Positions 44,312 through 55,420 are shown, counted from the first letter of the stretch. The stretch is 64,000 nucleotides of DNA from Neonectria sp. B-13 (GCA_002682825.1 NOKP01000004.1:927607-991606), one strand, 5' to 3'. Notes: generated by a model from the letters alone, not told the origin. Numbers and translations are program-made.

Positions 44312-44860
44312 GGTCTCTTGAATTCGGGTTCATTAATAGGTAAGTGATTTGTGAGACAGATGAATGAGCTTGCCTTGCTAAAGTTTCAAAGGAGAGAAAT
44401 AGGGAAGACACGGTGGATTCGGAGAATTGAGACTAAATTTCATATAATATTGGAAAAGAGAAAGGATTTGAACGTGCCCCTTGAAATAAATTATTCTCGA
44501 CGAGAGGCAAAGTGAATTTCGCTTTTGTGTTACGTTGAGTGCCGTGACTTGAAGGGGCATCTGAAGATGGCTTCTTTTTTGCTACAATAATGAACCAGCC
44601 TCGAAAAGAGTTTCAAAATTAAAATCTTGAATAGTTTGAAGTAAAAGGAAGTCAGATGTGAAAACCTTTCCTTATTATGAAGTGTTGGAAGCTGCACACT
44701 GAAGAAGTTGAAATCATCTGGATTTTCTCTTTCTAGTCAAGATATTACTCTGCTAGAACTATCCTTATCAAGAAAAAGCCTACTCATTACCAACAGCCGG
44801 AACCCGTCGACACTCTCTGTCCATCTGCCATCAACCACTTGAGTCATTCAGTCCAAGTAA
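44312..44860. other. AT-rich convergent intergenic region
   Basis: 549 bp of AT-rich DNA between two convergent genes. No gene or repeat recognised. Confidence 0.45.
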
Positions 44861-46172
44861 TTATGGACTAACACGATTCGGGGTCCTTTTTTTCGGCATG
44901 GACTTGCCGGACACCTCCCAGACTTGCTGCATAGCCCTCTGACAGGCTTCTTCATCTGACTCTGTGCGACATGAACGAGTAGGTTTCAGTGGCAATGCTG
45001 AAAAGCCTGGTTTACGTGCGTGCCCAATTGTAGGCGCAGAAGATGACCGCCCAACTCCTGCCCAGACTTGCCGTCTGAATTGTTCCTGGATTTCTGTGTC
45101 TCCTGCTCCTGTCCTACAGCTGGAGAATGGCGAACGCCCCTTCGATAGATGTGCATTATCGGACTCCTGAGATGATGGGTTACTCACTAGCGGCCGCTCT
45201 ATGCATTGGTAGTTTGTAGATACAGGCTCGACTAGCAAGTGACCATCACCGACTCCTGTTGTTGGCTGAAATGAAGCCTGATACCCGCTAGATATTGATC
45301 AACACTAGCAGAAAAGATTCTCTGTAAGAAGCTCACTCACAAGTTGGCGGGTAATTCATAGATCGAGCCAGCAGGTCCCCAGCTTTCTGTTATGTTCGCA
45401 CCTGTCACATTCGAAATGTACCCCCTGTCTGAGACTGGCTCTGTGTCGCCATCGGCTTCATTGCTCGAGATATCTCCGCTGAAGCCCGAGAGAGGTTGGA
45501 TTGTCTCGTGATAGAAGCCGAACTTTTCATCAGATACTTGATCAATAGCCTGAGTCTGGCCACATTCCTGCCGCTCTGAGGACCGCGATACCAAGAGATC
45601 GGACTTTTCATGTAAGATATGGTGACTTTCAAGTAAAATATCGAGAGTGTGTTCAATTTTTTCACAACTGATGTTCGTTTTTGTCACCTCCGCGTATGTA
45701 GCTTTGGTGACTGACCTAGGCGGATGTTAGAATGAACAGAATACAACCCTCCCAAGCACGAAGCGTCCTACCCGTTCATCAGGCTTAGGCTTAAGTCCAA
45801 CTGTTGAATGCTGTAGTTCAAAGTCTGGGCCAGTGCCTGAAGCTTTGCCTTGCCTCGAACGGCCCACAGGGCAGAGCCAAAGGGTTTGTCGTGTTCCTTG
45901 ATGACAGCGTCGACATCTTCTAATGCGTTGAGGCATTGATTGATGATTTCGTACATCACGGCTCGTTGGCCTTTCGAGGTACCGTCAATAGGCTCCGTGT
46001 CGCTTCGAATCAAAGAGACAAGACTTTCCAAGCGTGACAAGCTCTCGCGTACCCGGGAAAGCTCACCGGAAGCATCCCGAACGTTTATGGCAAATGAACA
46101 GATCAAACATGAAGTCTTGAAAATACACTCAAAGAGCCTTGAGCAGCCCGCTGTAACAGTGAAGGGGTCCAT
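44861..46172 (-). CDS. Protein with fungal Helo/STAND-type N-terminal domain and disordered C-terminus
   Basis: 400-residue protein rebuilt from exons 46172-45772, 45715-45341 and 45287-44861 (1203 nt). It begins MDPFTVTAGCSRLFE, the form typical of the fungal N-terminal domain found before NACHT and ankyrin modules in NLR-like proteins, and continues as an all-helical segment (SGELSRVRESLSRLESLVSLI, LEDVDAVIKEHDKPFG, LQALAQTLNYSIQQLDLSLSL). From about residue 135 onward it is low in hydrophobics, with many Ser, Glu and Thr, and no NACHT or repeat domain follows. It may be an orphan signalling or cell-death domain, a regulator, or a shortened NLR-like gene. Both junctions keep the frame and delete in-frame stops. 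Confidence 0.7.
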
Positions 46173-46844
46173 TATGAGAGACTGGATGAGAAATCTCGAC
46201 CTTCGAAACGACAGGACATGCACTCCAGTAATATTGCCTCGACGAAGAGATGGAAACCCATGGAATATTCTCATTAGGCTTTCTTTGCTGTATAGCTTTG
46301 CGGCTATGATGTGGCGCAGTATTGAACGCCTTCGTGGTGCATTCATGTTCTTGCCCGAAGTGCAATAATCGCTGCCCAAGGCTGTATGGATGCGGAGTCT
46401 GCCCGTCCATTGTGTTCGATCTTTCTCCAACACTGACCCATGCATGATGTTAAATTTGTCCAATCGGAGTAAAATCGGTTCTTGGAAAGCGCTTTGCGGC
46501 CAGCGTTCAGGCTTAGGATACTTCATGTTTGATTTGGAGTGGTATATTCTGATCCACTTGGCAGAATATTGTCTGTGTCTCCGAAGACCTAGCAACTGCA
46601 TGCTCGATCAATTCTCAAATGGAGAATCATTTCAAACAAGACACACACCAACTTTCGTAATATAACATTGAACGACTCGTGGTAACCGAGTGGATGACGC
46701 AGCTGTTGTTTGAGATTGGACTACCGGACTGGATCAAGTACGAACTTCGAGAAATCAGCGTCTGCAAGGCCATCAAGGTCTATCGGCATCAGCCCTTCAA
46801 CCGATACGCCTGGCTGGTTGAACGGGAGACGATTGGGGGGAAAG
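46173..46844. other. Divergent intergenic region
   Basis: 672 bp. Most holds nothing recognisable. From about 46694 a plus-strand frame looks like protein and runs to a stop at 46861, overlapping the next gene in another frame (see findings). Confidence 0.4.
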
Positions 46845-47348
46845 ATGGAATACCACACTGACAAGATGAAGAAGCTTGAACACATATTTTCGCTCATCGC
46901 CGCCAGCATACTGAACGCAACCCCAGATGAGCAAGACTTCTGGACAGAAGCCAGGGACTCGATCATCGAAATAACACGCTCCTTATGCAGGGATATCAAT
47001 TCAACCAGTGCCCTAGCCAAAACGCTTACCACCCCATACCCGGCGATGCACAAGAAGACGATGGACTGGATGACAAAGATGCAGGCTCAAGTCGCCAAGA
47101 GGATCGCGGATGACCCAACCCTCCTCACCAAGCGACAGCAAGCAAGGCGAGCTGTCATCGAACGTGCCGAAAAGGCGCTGAGCGGTCGCATTGTGCCTGA
47201 TGGAGATGAAGCGCAAGATGACTCTGAACCAGAGGACGACGAGGAGATGGAGGAGGAGGTCGCGCAGTCCGTTCTTAGTCTCTGGTCGGACCCCCAGGTG
47301 GAGACTAATCGGAGCGGAGAGCAAACGGGACCGGATACTTTCCGGTGA
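46845..47348 (+). CDS. Hypothetical helical protein with acidic C-terminus
   Basis: 167-residue frame, family not recognised. It starts MEYHTDKMKKLEHIFSL and is mostly helical with a Lys/Arg- and Ala-rich middle (MDWMTKMQAQVAKRIADD, KRQQARRAVIERAEKAL). An acidic stretch follows (DSEPEDDEEMEEE). The start is uncertain. A protein-like frame beginning at 46694 (TQLLFEIGLPDWIKYELREI, RHQPFNRYAWLVERE) would join it through a one-base shift at a run of six G (about 46835-46840). The true protein may therefore be about 50 residues longer. Confidence 0.5.
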   Translation: MEYHTDKMKKLEHIFSLIAASILNATPDEQDFWTEARDSIIEITRSLCRDINSTSALAKTLTTPYPAMHKKTMDWMTKMQAQVAKRIADDPTLLTKRQQARRAVIERAEKALSGRIVPDGDEAQDDSEPEDDEEMEEEVAQSVLSLWSDPQVETNRSGEQTGPDTFR

Positions 47349-47519
47349 CTTTCGGTGATCACATATATAGGCCAGCTGAGCCCTCTTGTGGCTTTCTCTA
47401 ATTCCATCATCATATTCAGCATTTTTGTTGTGTATCAGAACACTTGAAAAGCAGTCACTCCCGTTCTGTATAAGCTCTGAGACAACAAAGACTTGCCTGC
47501 TACAACAAATAATCTCACC

Positions 47520-48395
47520 ATGGCGCACCACCATCACCATCATGAGACCCCAGAGAAGACTTTGGGCGAACAAAACAAGGAGCACTTCGAGTGGGTATTC
47601 CGTATACGAAGGATGAGACGACGGGTTGCTGACAAGCCATAGCAAAGTCAGCGCCGACGTCTTCGCGATTCCCTGGATCGTTGAAATGTCAAACCACATC
47701 GCAGCAGAACTCCATCAGAATGCTCAGTGGCTCGGTTTCAAGCGTTCGAAATTAGATGAAAGCTCTAAGCCTACCAGAATGCTCGACTACGCATGCGGAA
47801 ATGGCCTCGCCTCTCGCGTACGTCCCACTCTCACTGAACCTAAGTCCCCGTTTGCTAACTTCACAAGGCCCTGGCTCCCTTCGTCGACTCCATCCGCGGC
47901 ATGGACATTTCGTCTGGGATGGCCGAACAGTACAACAAAAAAGCCCAGGAGGAAGGATATTCACCCGAGCAGAGGCGCGCTATTGCGGGAGACCTCCTCC
48001 TCCCCGACGCGACTCCGTCGCCCGAGCTCAACGCGCCCGAGTTCTCCGGGTTCGACGTGATTGCCATGTGCATGGCGCTCCACCACGTCGAAGACCACAC
48101 CGTGATGATCCAGAAGCTGTCCGAGAGGCTCTGCGAGGGTGGAGTCTTGGTGATCGTGGATTGGGTCACCCCGGAGGAGAGCGGGTGTCCTCTTGCAGAC
48201 AAAGCCCATGATATGTCGAATCACACTATTACACGCCTGGGATTCACTGAAAAAGACGTCAGGGATGACTACGAAAAGGCTGGTCTTGAGGGCTGGGGTT
48301 GGAAGTGGACATCGGAGAGGTGCAAGATGCCCGAGGAGATTGGTGGAGAGCAACAGTTGTTCATTGCCCGAGGTCAAAAGCCAAGCGCCGTATAA
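47520..48395 (+). CDS. Class I SAM-dependent methyltransferase with natural N-terminal His6
   Basis: 257-residue methyltransferase from exons 47520-47590, 47643-47817 and 47868-48395. The start MAHHHHHHETPEK has six consecutive histidines with mixed CAC/CAT codons. SAM-binding motif I is MLDYACGNGLASRAL across intron 2, followed by the acidic strand IRGMDISSGM. Post-motif FDVIAMCMALHHVED and ERLCEGGVLVIVDWV match the Methyltransf_11/25 core. There is no membrane segment. The substrate is unknown; such stand-alone fungal enzymes often act on small molecules. The exon phases (2, then 0) are consistent with both junctions. Confidence 0.9.
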
Positions 48396-48811
48396 ATTAT
48401 CAGCGGATGGTTTTGCTTGCGCACTGCACTAAGCTCGACTATTCTTTAATATTACTATGAGGATGAAGACAGCAGATCAGGACCACTCACGTTCTGACTG
48501 AGGAGGCACATGGGTATAACCAACCTAGCCTCGATAGCCAGGGGAGTGCGATGCACGCTGATAGAGAACAGTGCCTCGTTGATAATCCCATAGTAATGAA
48601 GATATTGTCATTTATATTCTCTACAGAGCTAGTCTAGACCGAGCCATCCTTTGCTCACCGCGAAACTTGTTACTTATTGTACTTGTCGATGCACTCCATA
48701 TCCCAATGGCCTGTGGACAGGCTTGTAATTCCACACGACCCAATCGCTACCGTAAGATTCATTCCTAATTGCTCAAAATATCACCGAGCCCATTATTCTC
48801 CAGAAAACGCC
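48396..48811. other. Convergent intergenic region
   Basis: 416 bp between the methyltransferase and AAA ATPase 3' ends. No gene seen. Confidence 0.4.
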
Positions 48812-51093
48812 TCATAATGAATGTCCCTCCACCTTGAGCACGATCCGCAGATGCTTAAAAGCTAGCTTCTCGCCCTTGTGGCACGCCAGCAAGTTGGAGG
48901 TCTTGAGGGTGTTCTTGATCTGGCGACCGTTGAGGTCAAGGGCCGCTAGAGCCTTGATCTCATCCTCTTCAATTGCGTGCACCGCCTCACCCTGAACCTT
49001 GGTATTGAGGTTGACGGTGCGGCTCAGGAAGCCTCGCCAGACAGTTTCGCGGGCGGCGGCATCGAGCGAAGGGTACTCGAGAGACATGTGAATACGGCTT
49101 TGGAAGGCGGGATCCATGTTCTTGACGCGGTTGGTGGTAAGGAAGAGGATTCCCTCGTAGTACTCGAGTGTTCGTAGGAAGATGGAGACGATTCGGTTGC
49201 GGGCAATATCGTTTGCGCAGCGGGCTTCGAGGAAGACGTCGCACTCGTCGAGTAGGAGAACAGCATTCCAGTTGGCTACCATCTCGAGAATGCGGCCCAG
49301 GTTGTCCTCGACCTCGCTGGCCTCAGTGCCCAGATCACCAGCGCTCATGATGTAAAGAGGGACCTTCATCTCCTCGGCCACCGACTCGGCGGTCAACGTC
49401 TTACCGATACCGGGCCCTCCAGACAGCAGCATGATGATGCCCTTGCCCTTGCCCGAGATGATGTCGTCAAATGCATCCTTGTACTTGACCTGGCTCTGGG
49501 CGAACGCGAGGATGAGCTCCTTCTGGTCCTGGGGGAGGACAAGCGAGCTGAAGGCTTGGTCATTGAAGTTGACCTCGGCGACATCATCGATGAAGAACTC
49601 CATCCATCGCTTGTTCTTGAGAGCATAGCCTCGCACAATGGGGTAGCTCATGATGAGCTGCTCCTCGGTCAGAGGAGGACGCTTGTTTTCCACCACATCA
49701 CCGGTGATTGAACTGGAATCGCTTCCGCAATCGTTGTCGTTGTCGCTATCGGTGAGAAGCGGCGAAGTTTCTGCGATCGATTCGGGGCAAAGACGCTCTA
49801 GCCATACGGTTTGGTCGGGGTTCAGCTTCTCCCAGTTCTCACCATCAATGACAATGCGCGACTGAACATTCTCCTTGCGTGACTTGCGAGCATCGACATG
49901 CCAAATGGCAACGCCCTTGTAGGACTTGTAGCAATAGCCCGCAAGCTCCTCGAACCGGCGGCCGCGCGCAAGAAGAAAGGCCTTGGCGGCATCGGGGTGA
50001 GGGTGGTACTCCAAGGGGTAACAGTTCAGCTCAGAGAAGGGGACGGTGCCGATGAACTCGCCAATCTGCTGGTTCAAGTTGGTCCAACCCATTATCTTGC
50101 CATCCCAGTCGATGACCTTGCATTGTAGAACGTAGACATTGCCGCACTGCGTCTTGCCGTAGTATCCAGAGCCGAACTGGAGAGCGACTGGCTTGCCCTT
50201 GGCAGATCCCCAGACGGTGCAACCGGGGGGAAAGAGAGTCCAGACGTGCTCGAAGGAGACGGCGCGGTTCTTGAAGTAGTCCTCGCGCAGTTGGATGATA
50301 TCGCCGAGTTCGTCCTTCATGACCTTGAAGAGGAGCTCGAGGTGCTCGCGGGTGATGTCGTCGTGGCTGGCGTCCTCCCTGGCGGCGGCGAAGCGATCCC
50401 ATCGGTGAACGAAGCACTCGAAGGGTGCGTGAAACATGAGCCGCGAGACAGTGGTGACGACTCCGTGGTAACCCTCAAAGACCTTGCCTAGGACGCGCTT
50501 GAGGAAGGGAGACTGGACGATGATGCTGTTGATGATGAGGGGCTTCGTTGAGTCGGCCTCCTTGGGCTTCACTGCGAGGCGAGGGGAGTCAGTTGCGATC
50601 CGTCATGCTTTGGATTGCGGACAGACTTACTCTTTCGGATGATGATGGCATACTTCTGGGTCTCCTCGTTCTCTGCAGCCTCTTCCAGATCATCAGGGTA
50701 CTTTTCGGTCCATGACCGGTCACCGTTCTGGTCGAACTTGGCGTAGAGATCTTTAGTGTCGGTAACCAGGCCAACGATGATTTTCTCCTCCTTCTTCTCG
50801 TCATCCTTCTCCTCACTTTCCGTCTTCTTTTCTTCGTCCTTCTTCTCTACATCGTCGCTCTTGCCTTTCGGGGTGTCAGCATCTGATGCAATTGCAGTTC
50901 CAGTTGCAGTCGCAGTCGTGTCAGACTGGCTTGGTTCATGTGAGTCCTTACCCTCAGTGGACTCGGGCTTGGTCTCCTCGGCGACCTGGTCCTTGGTTTC
51001 GGCCTCGGCAGGTTCCGCGGGAGTCACGATGACGACGGACGAAGCGTCGTCGTCGCGACTCTTGATGGACTCCATCGTGTCTGAGCCGCCCAT
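48812..51093 (-). CDS. AAA-family ATPase with DUF7025-like middle domain
   Basis: 740-residue ATPase from exons 51093-50631 and 50571-48812 (59-nt intron). The N-terminal 120 residues are disordered and rich in Glu, Lys and Thr. A middle domain (about residues 170-430) has features of the fungal DUF7025 region that precedes such ATPases (LFPPGCTVWGSAKGKPVALQ, GVAIWHVDARKSRKENVQSR). The AAA core has Walker A at about 539-546 (GGPGIGKT), Walker B at about 593-599 (LLLDECD) and a sensor/arginine-finger segment (LTTNRVKNMDPAFQSRIHMSLEYP). It is related to a large fungal family, some members of which resemble BCS1-type ATPases. There is no transmembrane anchor. The cellular role is not known. Confidence 0.88.
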
Positions 51094-52060
51094 GGTTCGT
51101 CGGTGCTCTGGTGTGTATGGGAAAATATAACAAAAGATAAGGGGGGGGGGCTTGTGAGAGAATTCGAACCAGAGACCAGTTGGAGATTGCAGTAAATAGA
51201 TGAGGCGGGAGAGATGAGAAGAGGTGGTTTGGCTGAGACTAACCGTGGGTTCTGATATTGCTCTTTATACTTGAAGCCACGGATGATGAACCTGCACCGC
51301 GAGATTACCGCTGTGCAACCAGGTTGCCAGGCTGCCGCCACACACTAGGCTGCAACGCCAGCACACACCTAAACCGACAGCTATTGGTTTACGGGTCCTA
51401 CATGCGGAAACTGCACCAATCAGTATGTGCAACAGAAGATAAAAGCCATCGGTTGGGGAGCGTTGGAAGGCCTCCATCGCGGCTGACTGCAACCCGCTCG
51501 CTAGAGGTCGCCGGCTCCAGTTAGTGGGTGGTCGGCTCAGCCATCACTGGGGTAAAACCCCTGTAATTGGGGGCCATGCCGCAGCCTGTAGGCAACATCC
51601 CCACTGTCTCTGTTATTCGCAGGGCTGTTTCGTTGGCTGCCCCGACAGATCAATTACCACTGAGCCCGAAAGAGTCACTCGGCATACGGGCGCTTGAGGC
51701 TTCAGCGGAGTGGCTGCTGATGGGGGCCAAGGTGTTTGCCCAGGCTTTTTTGCGTTTGCCTAACGAAGTCTTGACTCCTTGCTACTGCGCCACGGTAGTG
51801 GCCGCAGTCCAGCACGATGCTCTCAAAATCGTCCACGTTTACTGTCCCGACTCCTGCTTAGAGTTACTGGTGCATTGCATTGATGCATTCAGACTAGTCA
51901 TGCACCCTTGAAGTGTTGTTGCTAAGCTGTCCGCACGCACATCCGACACCCGGAGATGGAAAGATTGGTGGTTGTCATCTGTAATATTTCTCATCTCCGT
52001 CTAAGTCACAAAACCCATCCGTGTCTGCACGCACTTAGGTCCGCCATTGTTGGCGATTAT

Positions 52061-52145
52061 TGTCCACCATGTCCATCATGTCCACCATGTCCACCATTGT
52101 CCATCATTGTCCATCACATCCATCGTCCATCGTGTTCATCATCCC
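52061..52145. repeat. Minisatellite, variable TGTCCAYCA(T) units
   Basis: About nine degenerate 9-12-bp units based on TGTCCACCA or TGTCCATCAT, in tandem. Confidence 0.7.
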
Positions 52146-52325
52146 CCTCTGCATCCATCCATGTTTATCCATGCCCTGTGACTTGTCGAAGAACGGGGAT
52201 GGCATCGCCTCTCAGCGTCGGTCCCTGCGCTCAAGTTCGTCATCCGAAGTCGAATGCTCATGTTGGCTTCACCTCAGAGAGGCTACTAGACCCAGCAACC
52301 ACGGTGAGGTATGAGCGCTGCTGGG

Positions 52326-52458
52326 GCCACGACCACCCTCCCCTGGTAATGTTTTAGAGCCGATACCAGAATGGCTCCCTGTGAGAAAATCAGCTCGCAA
52401 GTGCCCGCGGCCACCCTCCCCCGGTAATTATTTGGAGCCGTACCGGAATGGCTCAAGC
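52326..52458. repeat. Imperfect direct duplication of about 50 bp
   Basis: The segment at 52326-52376 (GACCACCCTCCCCTGGTAAT then ...GAGCCGATACCAGAATGGCTC) recurs at 52406-52455 (GGCCACCCTCCCCCGGTAAT then ...GAGCCGTACCGGAATGGCTC) with a handful of changes, offset about 77 bp. Confidence 0.7.
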
Positions 52459-52482
52459 AAAGAAAAGCAAACGCTGTAAGAA

Positions 52483-52520
52483 AACAAACGAAAACAAACA
52501 AACAAACAAACAAACAAACG
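52483..52520. repeat. AAAC microsatellite
   Basis: About nine AAAC/ACAA units in tandem, followed closely by two G-runs (G8 and G7 between 52526 and 52549). Confidence 0.8.
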
Positions 52521-52562
52521 ACGCTGGGGGGGGACAATCGCTGGGGGGGAACAAACAACACA

Positions 52563-52841
52563 TCACGCACCTTGAGCCGCCCTCCCACCCTGCGTCTCCA
52601 ACGCCACCACACGCCCCTTCACCGAGGTCAACTCCTGCGTTAGTTGAACGAGCTTACGCTCGATCGCTGCCATCGTCGTGGCCGGCACTAACACCAACTC
52701 CACGTCCCCGTTAGCATTAGTCCCACGGCTAGCAGTGGGTAACCATGATCGGATCAGTTCCGGCATCCCTAAAACGCCGGCAAACGAGGCGAGCAGAGCC
52801 ACCACGGCGCAGACCGCCTGCACCTAATCGGCGGCACCCAT
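52563..52841 (-). pseudogene. Small open frame broken by an in-frame TAG at codon 6
   Basis: From an ATG in good context (TTCGCCATGGGT) at 52841, the frame reads five codons, then TAG at 52824-52826, then continues open for 86 codons to a TGA. The continuing part is protein-like: a hydrophobic segment (VQAVCAVVALLASFAGVLG), a linker and an amphipathic helix (IERKLVQLTQELTSVKGRVVALE). One C-to-T change (CAG to TAG, Gln) would explain it, the direction of change favoured by RIP or deamination. Alternatives are stop readthrough, an upstream spliced start, or chance. Family not recognised. Confidence 0.35.
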
Positions 52842-53263
52842 GGCGAAGGAGGCGCGGTAACGATGGAGATAGAATAATGAGTGAGATGTTGTGTGATGAT
52901 GTTGTAAGCGAGTGTTGGGTAGCGAATGTTGTCAGCGAGCGCGGACGATGAGAGGGAAAACAAACCAAGAGTCGACGGTCCCGGGGGGGCAGGGGTTAAA
53001 TATTGCAGGATTCCTGACTCCTTCCCAGAATTTTGATCTCATCCTCCGGGGAGGCGTCATCGGACGTGGTAGCATGTGATTCAGAAACCAATTACGACGG
53101 GAAGGTTGACACGACCTTACAAGATAGTATGGAATGAGTAAGAATGCTTCAGAACTCAGAGTTTAAGTACTCAGACACTAATGCCTTAAGGACTAAGACC
53201 TTAGGCACTCCCTGATAACCAAAGCCCTCCCTCAACTCTGGATTTCTTATAACATACAGCGCA
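52842..53263. other. Intergenic region
   Basis: 422 bp with a G-rich spot (52981-52991) and no gene. Confidence 0.35.
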
Positions 53264-54385
53264 TCATCCCAATTCGTAGACCCTCCGAATGCTTCCAAAC
53301 TTGTCATGGCGGATAATTTTCATTGTCACGCCCTCTGAATAACGGTCGGAGTGTATCTTCCAGACCGGGTCTAACGGAGAACCCTCAGGTCCCATATCCT
53401 GCCAGATCCGCAGCGTGGCACGCTCTGGACACGCTTGCACCAAGAAGTCCACTGGGCAGCAATGGCAGGAGTGCGTCACCTCAGCGCCCTCCATCTCGAA
53501 TGCCATGCCAACGGCTCTCCATAGGTTGAGGTCTGGGTCCTGTGAACCGTCCCGGACAAGTTCCTCGAGCCTTGACGGCTCGTGATAACCCAACTGGCGG
53601 AGGCTCTGATGTCGACATATCCGTATGTGGCCCATGGTGAACGGCGTCACCAGCTTTTTGTCCTTTTCGAAATGCAACACTGAAAGCATTAGGTATCTTC
53701 CCTTGACGATCTTGGGGTAGACGGAATATTGAAGCACAAAGTCGCCGTTTGTGGGCCAGACATTGTTGTAGGTTTTATGATATGGAGACAGTAACTGCTC
53801 AAGGTATTGGCGATGTGGTTTATCGGCAAGGCCCATCCGTGTATATTTGAGCGCGAGTTGGACATGGCGGTGATGAAGAACGAATGTGAATAACCCAGAC
53901 ATGTCGAGATTCCAAACTTCGGAACAGAGCGTATGAAAGTGGGGACTTTTCGGGGTGTCCCTCGGGAAGACGCGGTGAAGTTTGACGCATAAGTCACACA
54001 CCCAACGCTCAGGCATGTTGCGCGCAAGGATGGTGAGATATTCCACGGACTCCTCCCGGGGAAGGTGTCGTCCCGAGTCGCGCAGGCGAGGAAGGATGAT
54101 CCGTAATACCCGGCAGGTTTGTGAGAAGACGAGTTGGCTGTGTAGTGGAAGTGCTTCCACGATGAGGAGGAGTACCCCAACCGGCAGCTGGAGGATGAGA
54201 GAGGTCTGGTTAATGACTTTGCGAGATGTCCGCGGTTGTTTTATCTTGGTCCAAGCCAAGAGATGCCGGAGTGTCCCAGATTTGAGGATGTTCATGATGA
54301 TCTTGCGGTTTCGCGGAGCAGGAAGGTAGTGTTTTAGTAAGTAAAATGCCACGGCCCAGCTCGGATATTTGGACTTGGGGACCAT
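53264..54385 (-). CDS. F-box-like hypothetical protein
   Basis: Intronless 373-residue protein of a fungal family known mainly as hypothetical. An F-box-like segment is visible near residues 65-100 (LILQLPVGVLLLIVEALPLHSQLVFSQTCRVLR), usually a Skp1-binding adaptor for SCF ubiquitin ligases. The rest has the conserved layout of these proteins: RWVCDLCVKLHRVFP, then VLHHRHVQLALKYTRMG, then a Cys/His cluster (HSCHCCPVDFLVQ) and a final WKIHSDRY. The start is the first ATG in frame (54385); ten further codons lie open upstream without ATG. Substrate unknown. Family members tend to be numerous and accessory in filamentous fungi. Confidence 0.65.
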   Translation of the reverse strand: MVPKSKYPSWAVAFYLLKHYLPAPRNRKIIMNILKSGTLRHLLAWTKIKQPRTSRKVINQTSLILQLPVGVLLLIVEALPLHSQLVFSQTCRVLRIILPRLRDSGRHLPREESVEYLTILARNMPERWVCDLCVKLHRVFPRDTPKSPHFHTLCSEVWNLDMSGLFTFVLHHRHVQLALKYTRMGLADKPHRQYLEQLLSPYHKTYNNVWPTNGDFVLQYSVYPKIVKGRYLMLSVLHFEKDKKLVTPFTMGHIRICRHQSLRQLGYHEPSRLEELVRDGSQDPDLNLWRAVGMAFEMEGAEVTHSCHCCPVDFLVQACPERATLRIWQDMGPEGSPLDPVWKIHSDRYSEGVTMKIIRHDKFGSIRRVYELG

Positions 54386-54565
54386 GTTTATGTATGTTTT
54401 CCGCCTAGCCGTCAAGGTGATGTCGGGAGGGCAAAGTTTTTGGTTGAGGATCTTTAAGCTTTGACATCAACACCTTGTGGTTCAGCAATTGTGACTCCGA
54501 CATCAACACCGAGACTGATTTGCCTTGGGCCAGACCAAAAGAACCCAGAATTGCGGCTTACTAGG

Positions 54566-55420
54566 TCAATTACGTTCGAAAATCGTCCACTCTTTGGGAT
54601 CTAGCAGCATCTCTTCTTTGTGCAAGACCTCCCCAAGGCTCCCCGAAGGATGTTGTCTCGCCCCCTCGCCGCGACCTTGACAGAGCGCCTTCTTGTACCA
54701 CCCCAAAGCATCTTTCCAGCATATATCATGCTCGACAGCAAACCAATCATCCCGGTCCAAGAGATGCCGATCTACGGTTCCAAGGCAGATATCTATGACG
54801 TCCGAAAACCCGTCGGGTTGCTTGAACATGGGACCGAACCACTCTGCCTGTGGGCGGGAATGGAAGGCAACTTGGGCACCGCAGCGCCCGCAGAAGCTGC
54901 GTGATGCGACCTCGGCGTCGCAAACAAACGAGTGAAAAAAGCGCAGCCAGGTCTTTTCGGAGCCCGGAAGACCGGGCCGGAGCACGTCCAGGGCGGGGAG
55001 ATACGGCGGTCGGTCGGCATCGGCCCGGGCGGTGGAAACCGAGAAACGCTCGATGATGCGGCCAGTGACAGCACGAGAGGATTCTTCAGCATCAGAGCGC
55101 GGCAGGGCCGACACTGTTACATCTGGGGCCGCAGTCAAGATGTATGTCATGCAAAGCGACGAGCTGGCCAAACGACAGTCATTGCAGTGACATGCGCCAA
55201 CGTGGGGGATCCGAGGAGTCTTTGGGTCAGCCGCGTCGGGATTCTGGCCGAGTGTAAAGACCAACGGACGTTGGGCTTTCGGTGGAACTGAGACCCGGTA
55301 CCTGTAAGACCAAAATGTCAGACTGAATTGGTTGGAATGCGTCGATTAGGCTTGAGTTTACCGGATTGCGCCGCAGTTGCAGCCACCCGTGATGGTGAAG
55401 GCGCTGTCGGGAAGAGGCAT
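54566..55420 (-). CDS. GFA-fold (glutathione-dependent formaldehyde-activating-like) protein, long form
   Basis: 264-residue Mss4-like-fold protein. Exon 1 is 55420-55362 and exon 2 is 55301-54566, with a 60-nt intron. The spliced start MPLPDSAFTITGGCNCGAIRY supplies the first zinc ligands; further ligands are CHCNDCR and FCGRCG, so the structural Cys set is intact. The domain is extended by an insertion between these motifs (about residues 60-120) and a C-terminal tail ending FERN. GFA-family proteins bind zinc; catalytic activity is established for few members. No functional partner is adjacent. A second, shorter GFA gene lies 1.4 kb away in divergent orientation. Confidence 0.88.

Larger units (their letters stand above)
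51094..52562. other. 1.5-kb intergenic region with low-complexity repeats
   Basis: Contains a run of ten G (51141-51150) in the AAA ATPase leader, a GTCCACCAT-type minisatellite (52061-52145), a duplicated 50-bp segment (52326-52458) and an AAAC microsatellite (52483-52520). No credible gene. Confidence 0.55.
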
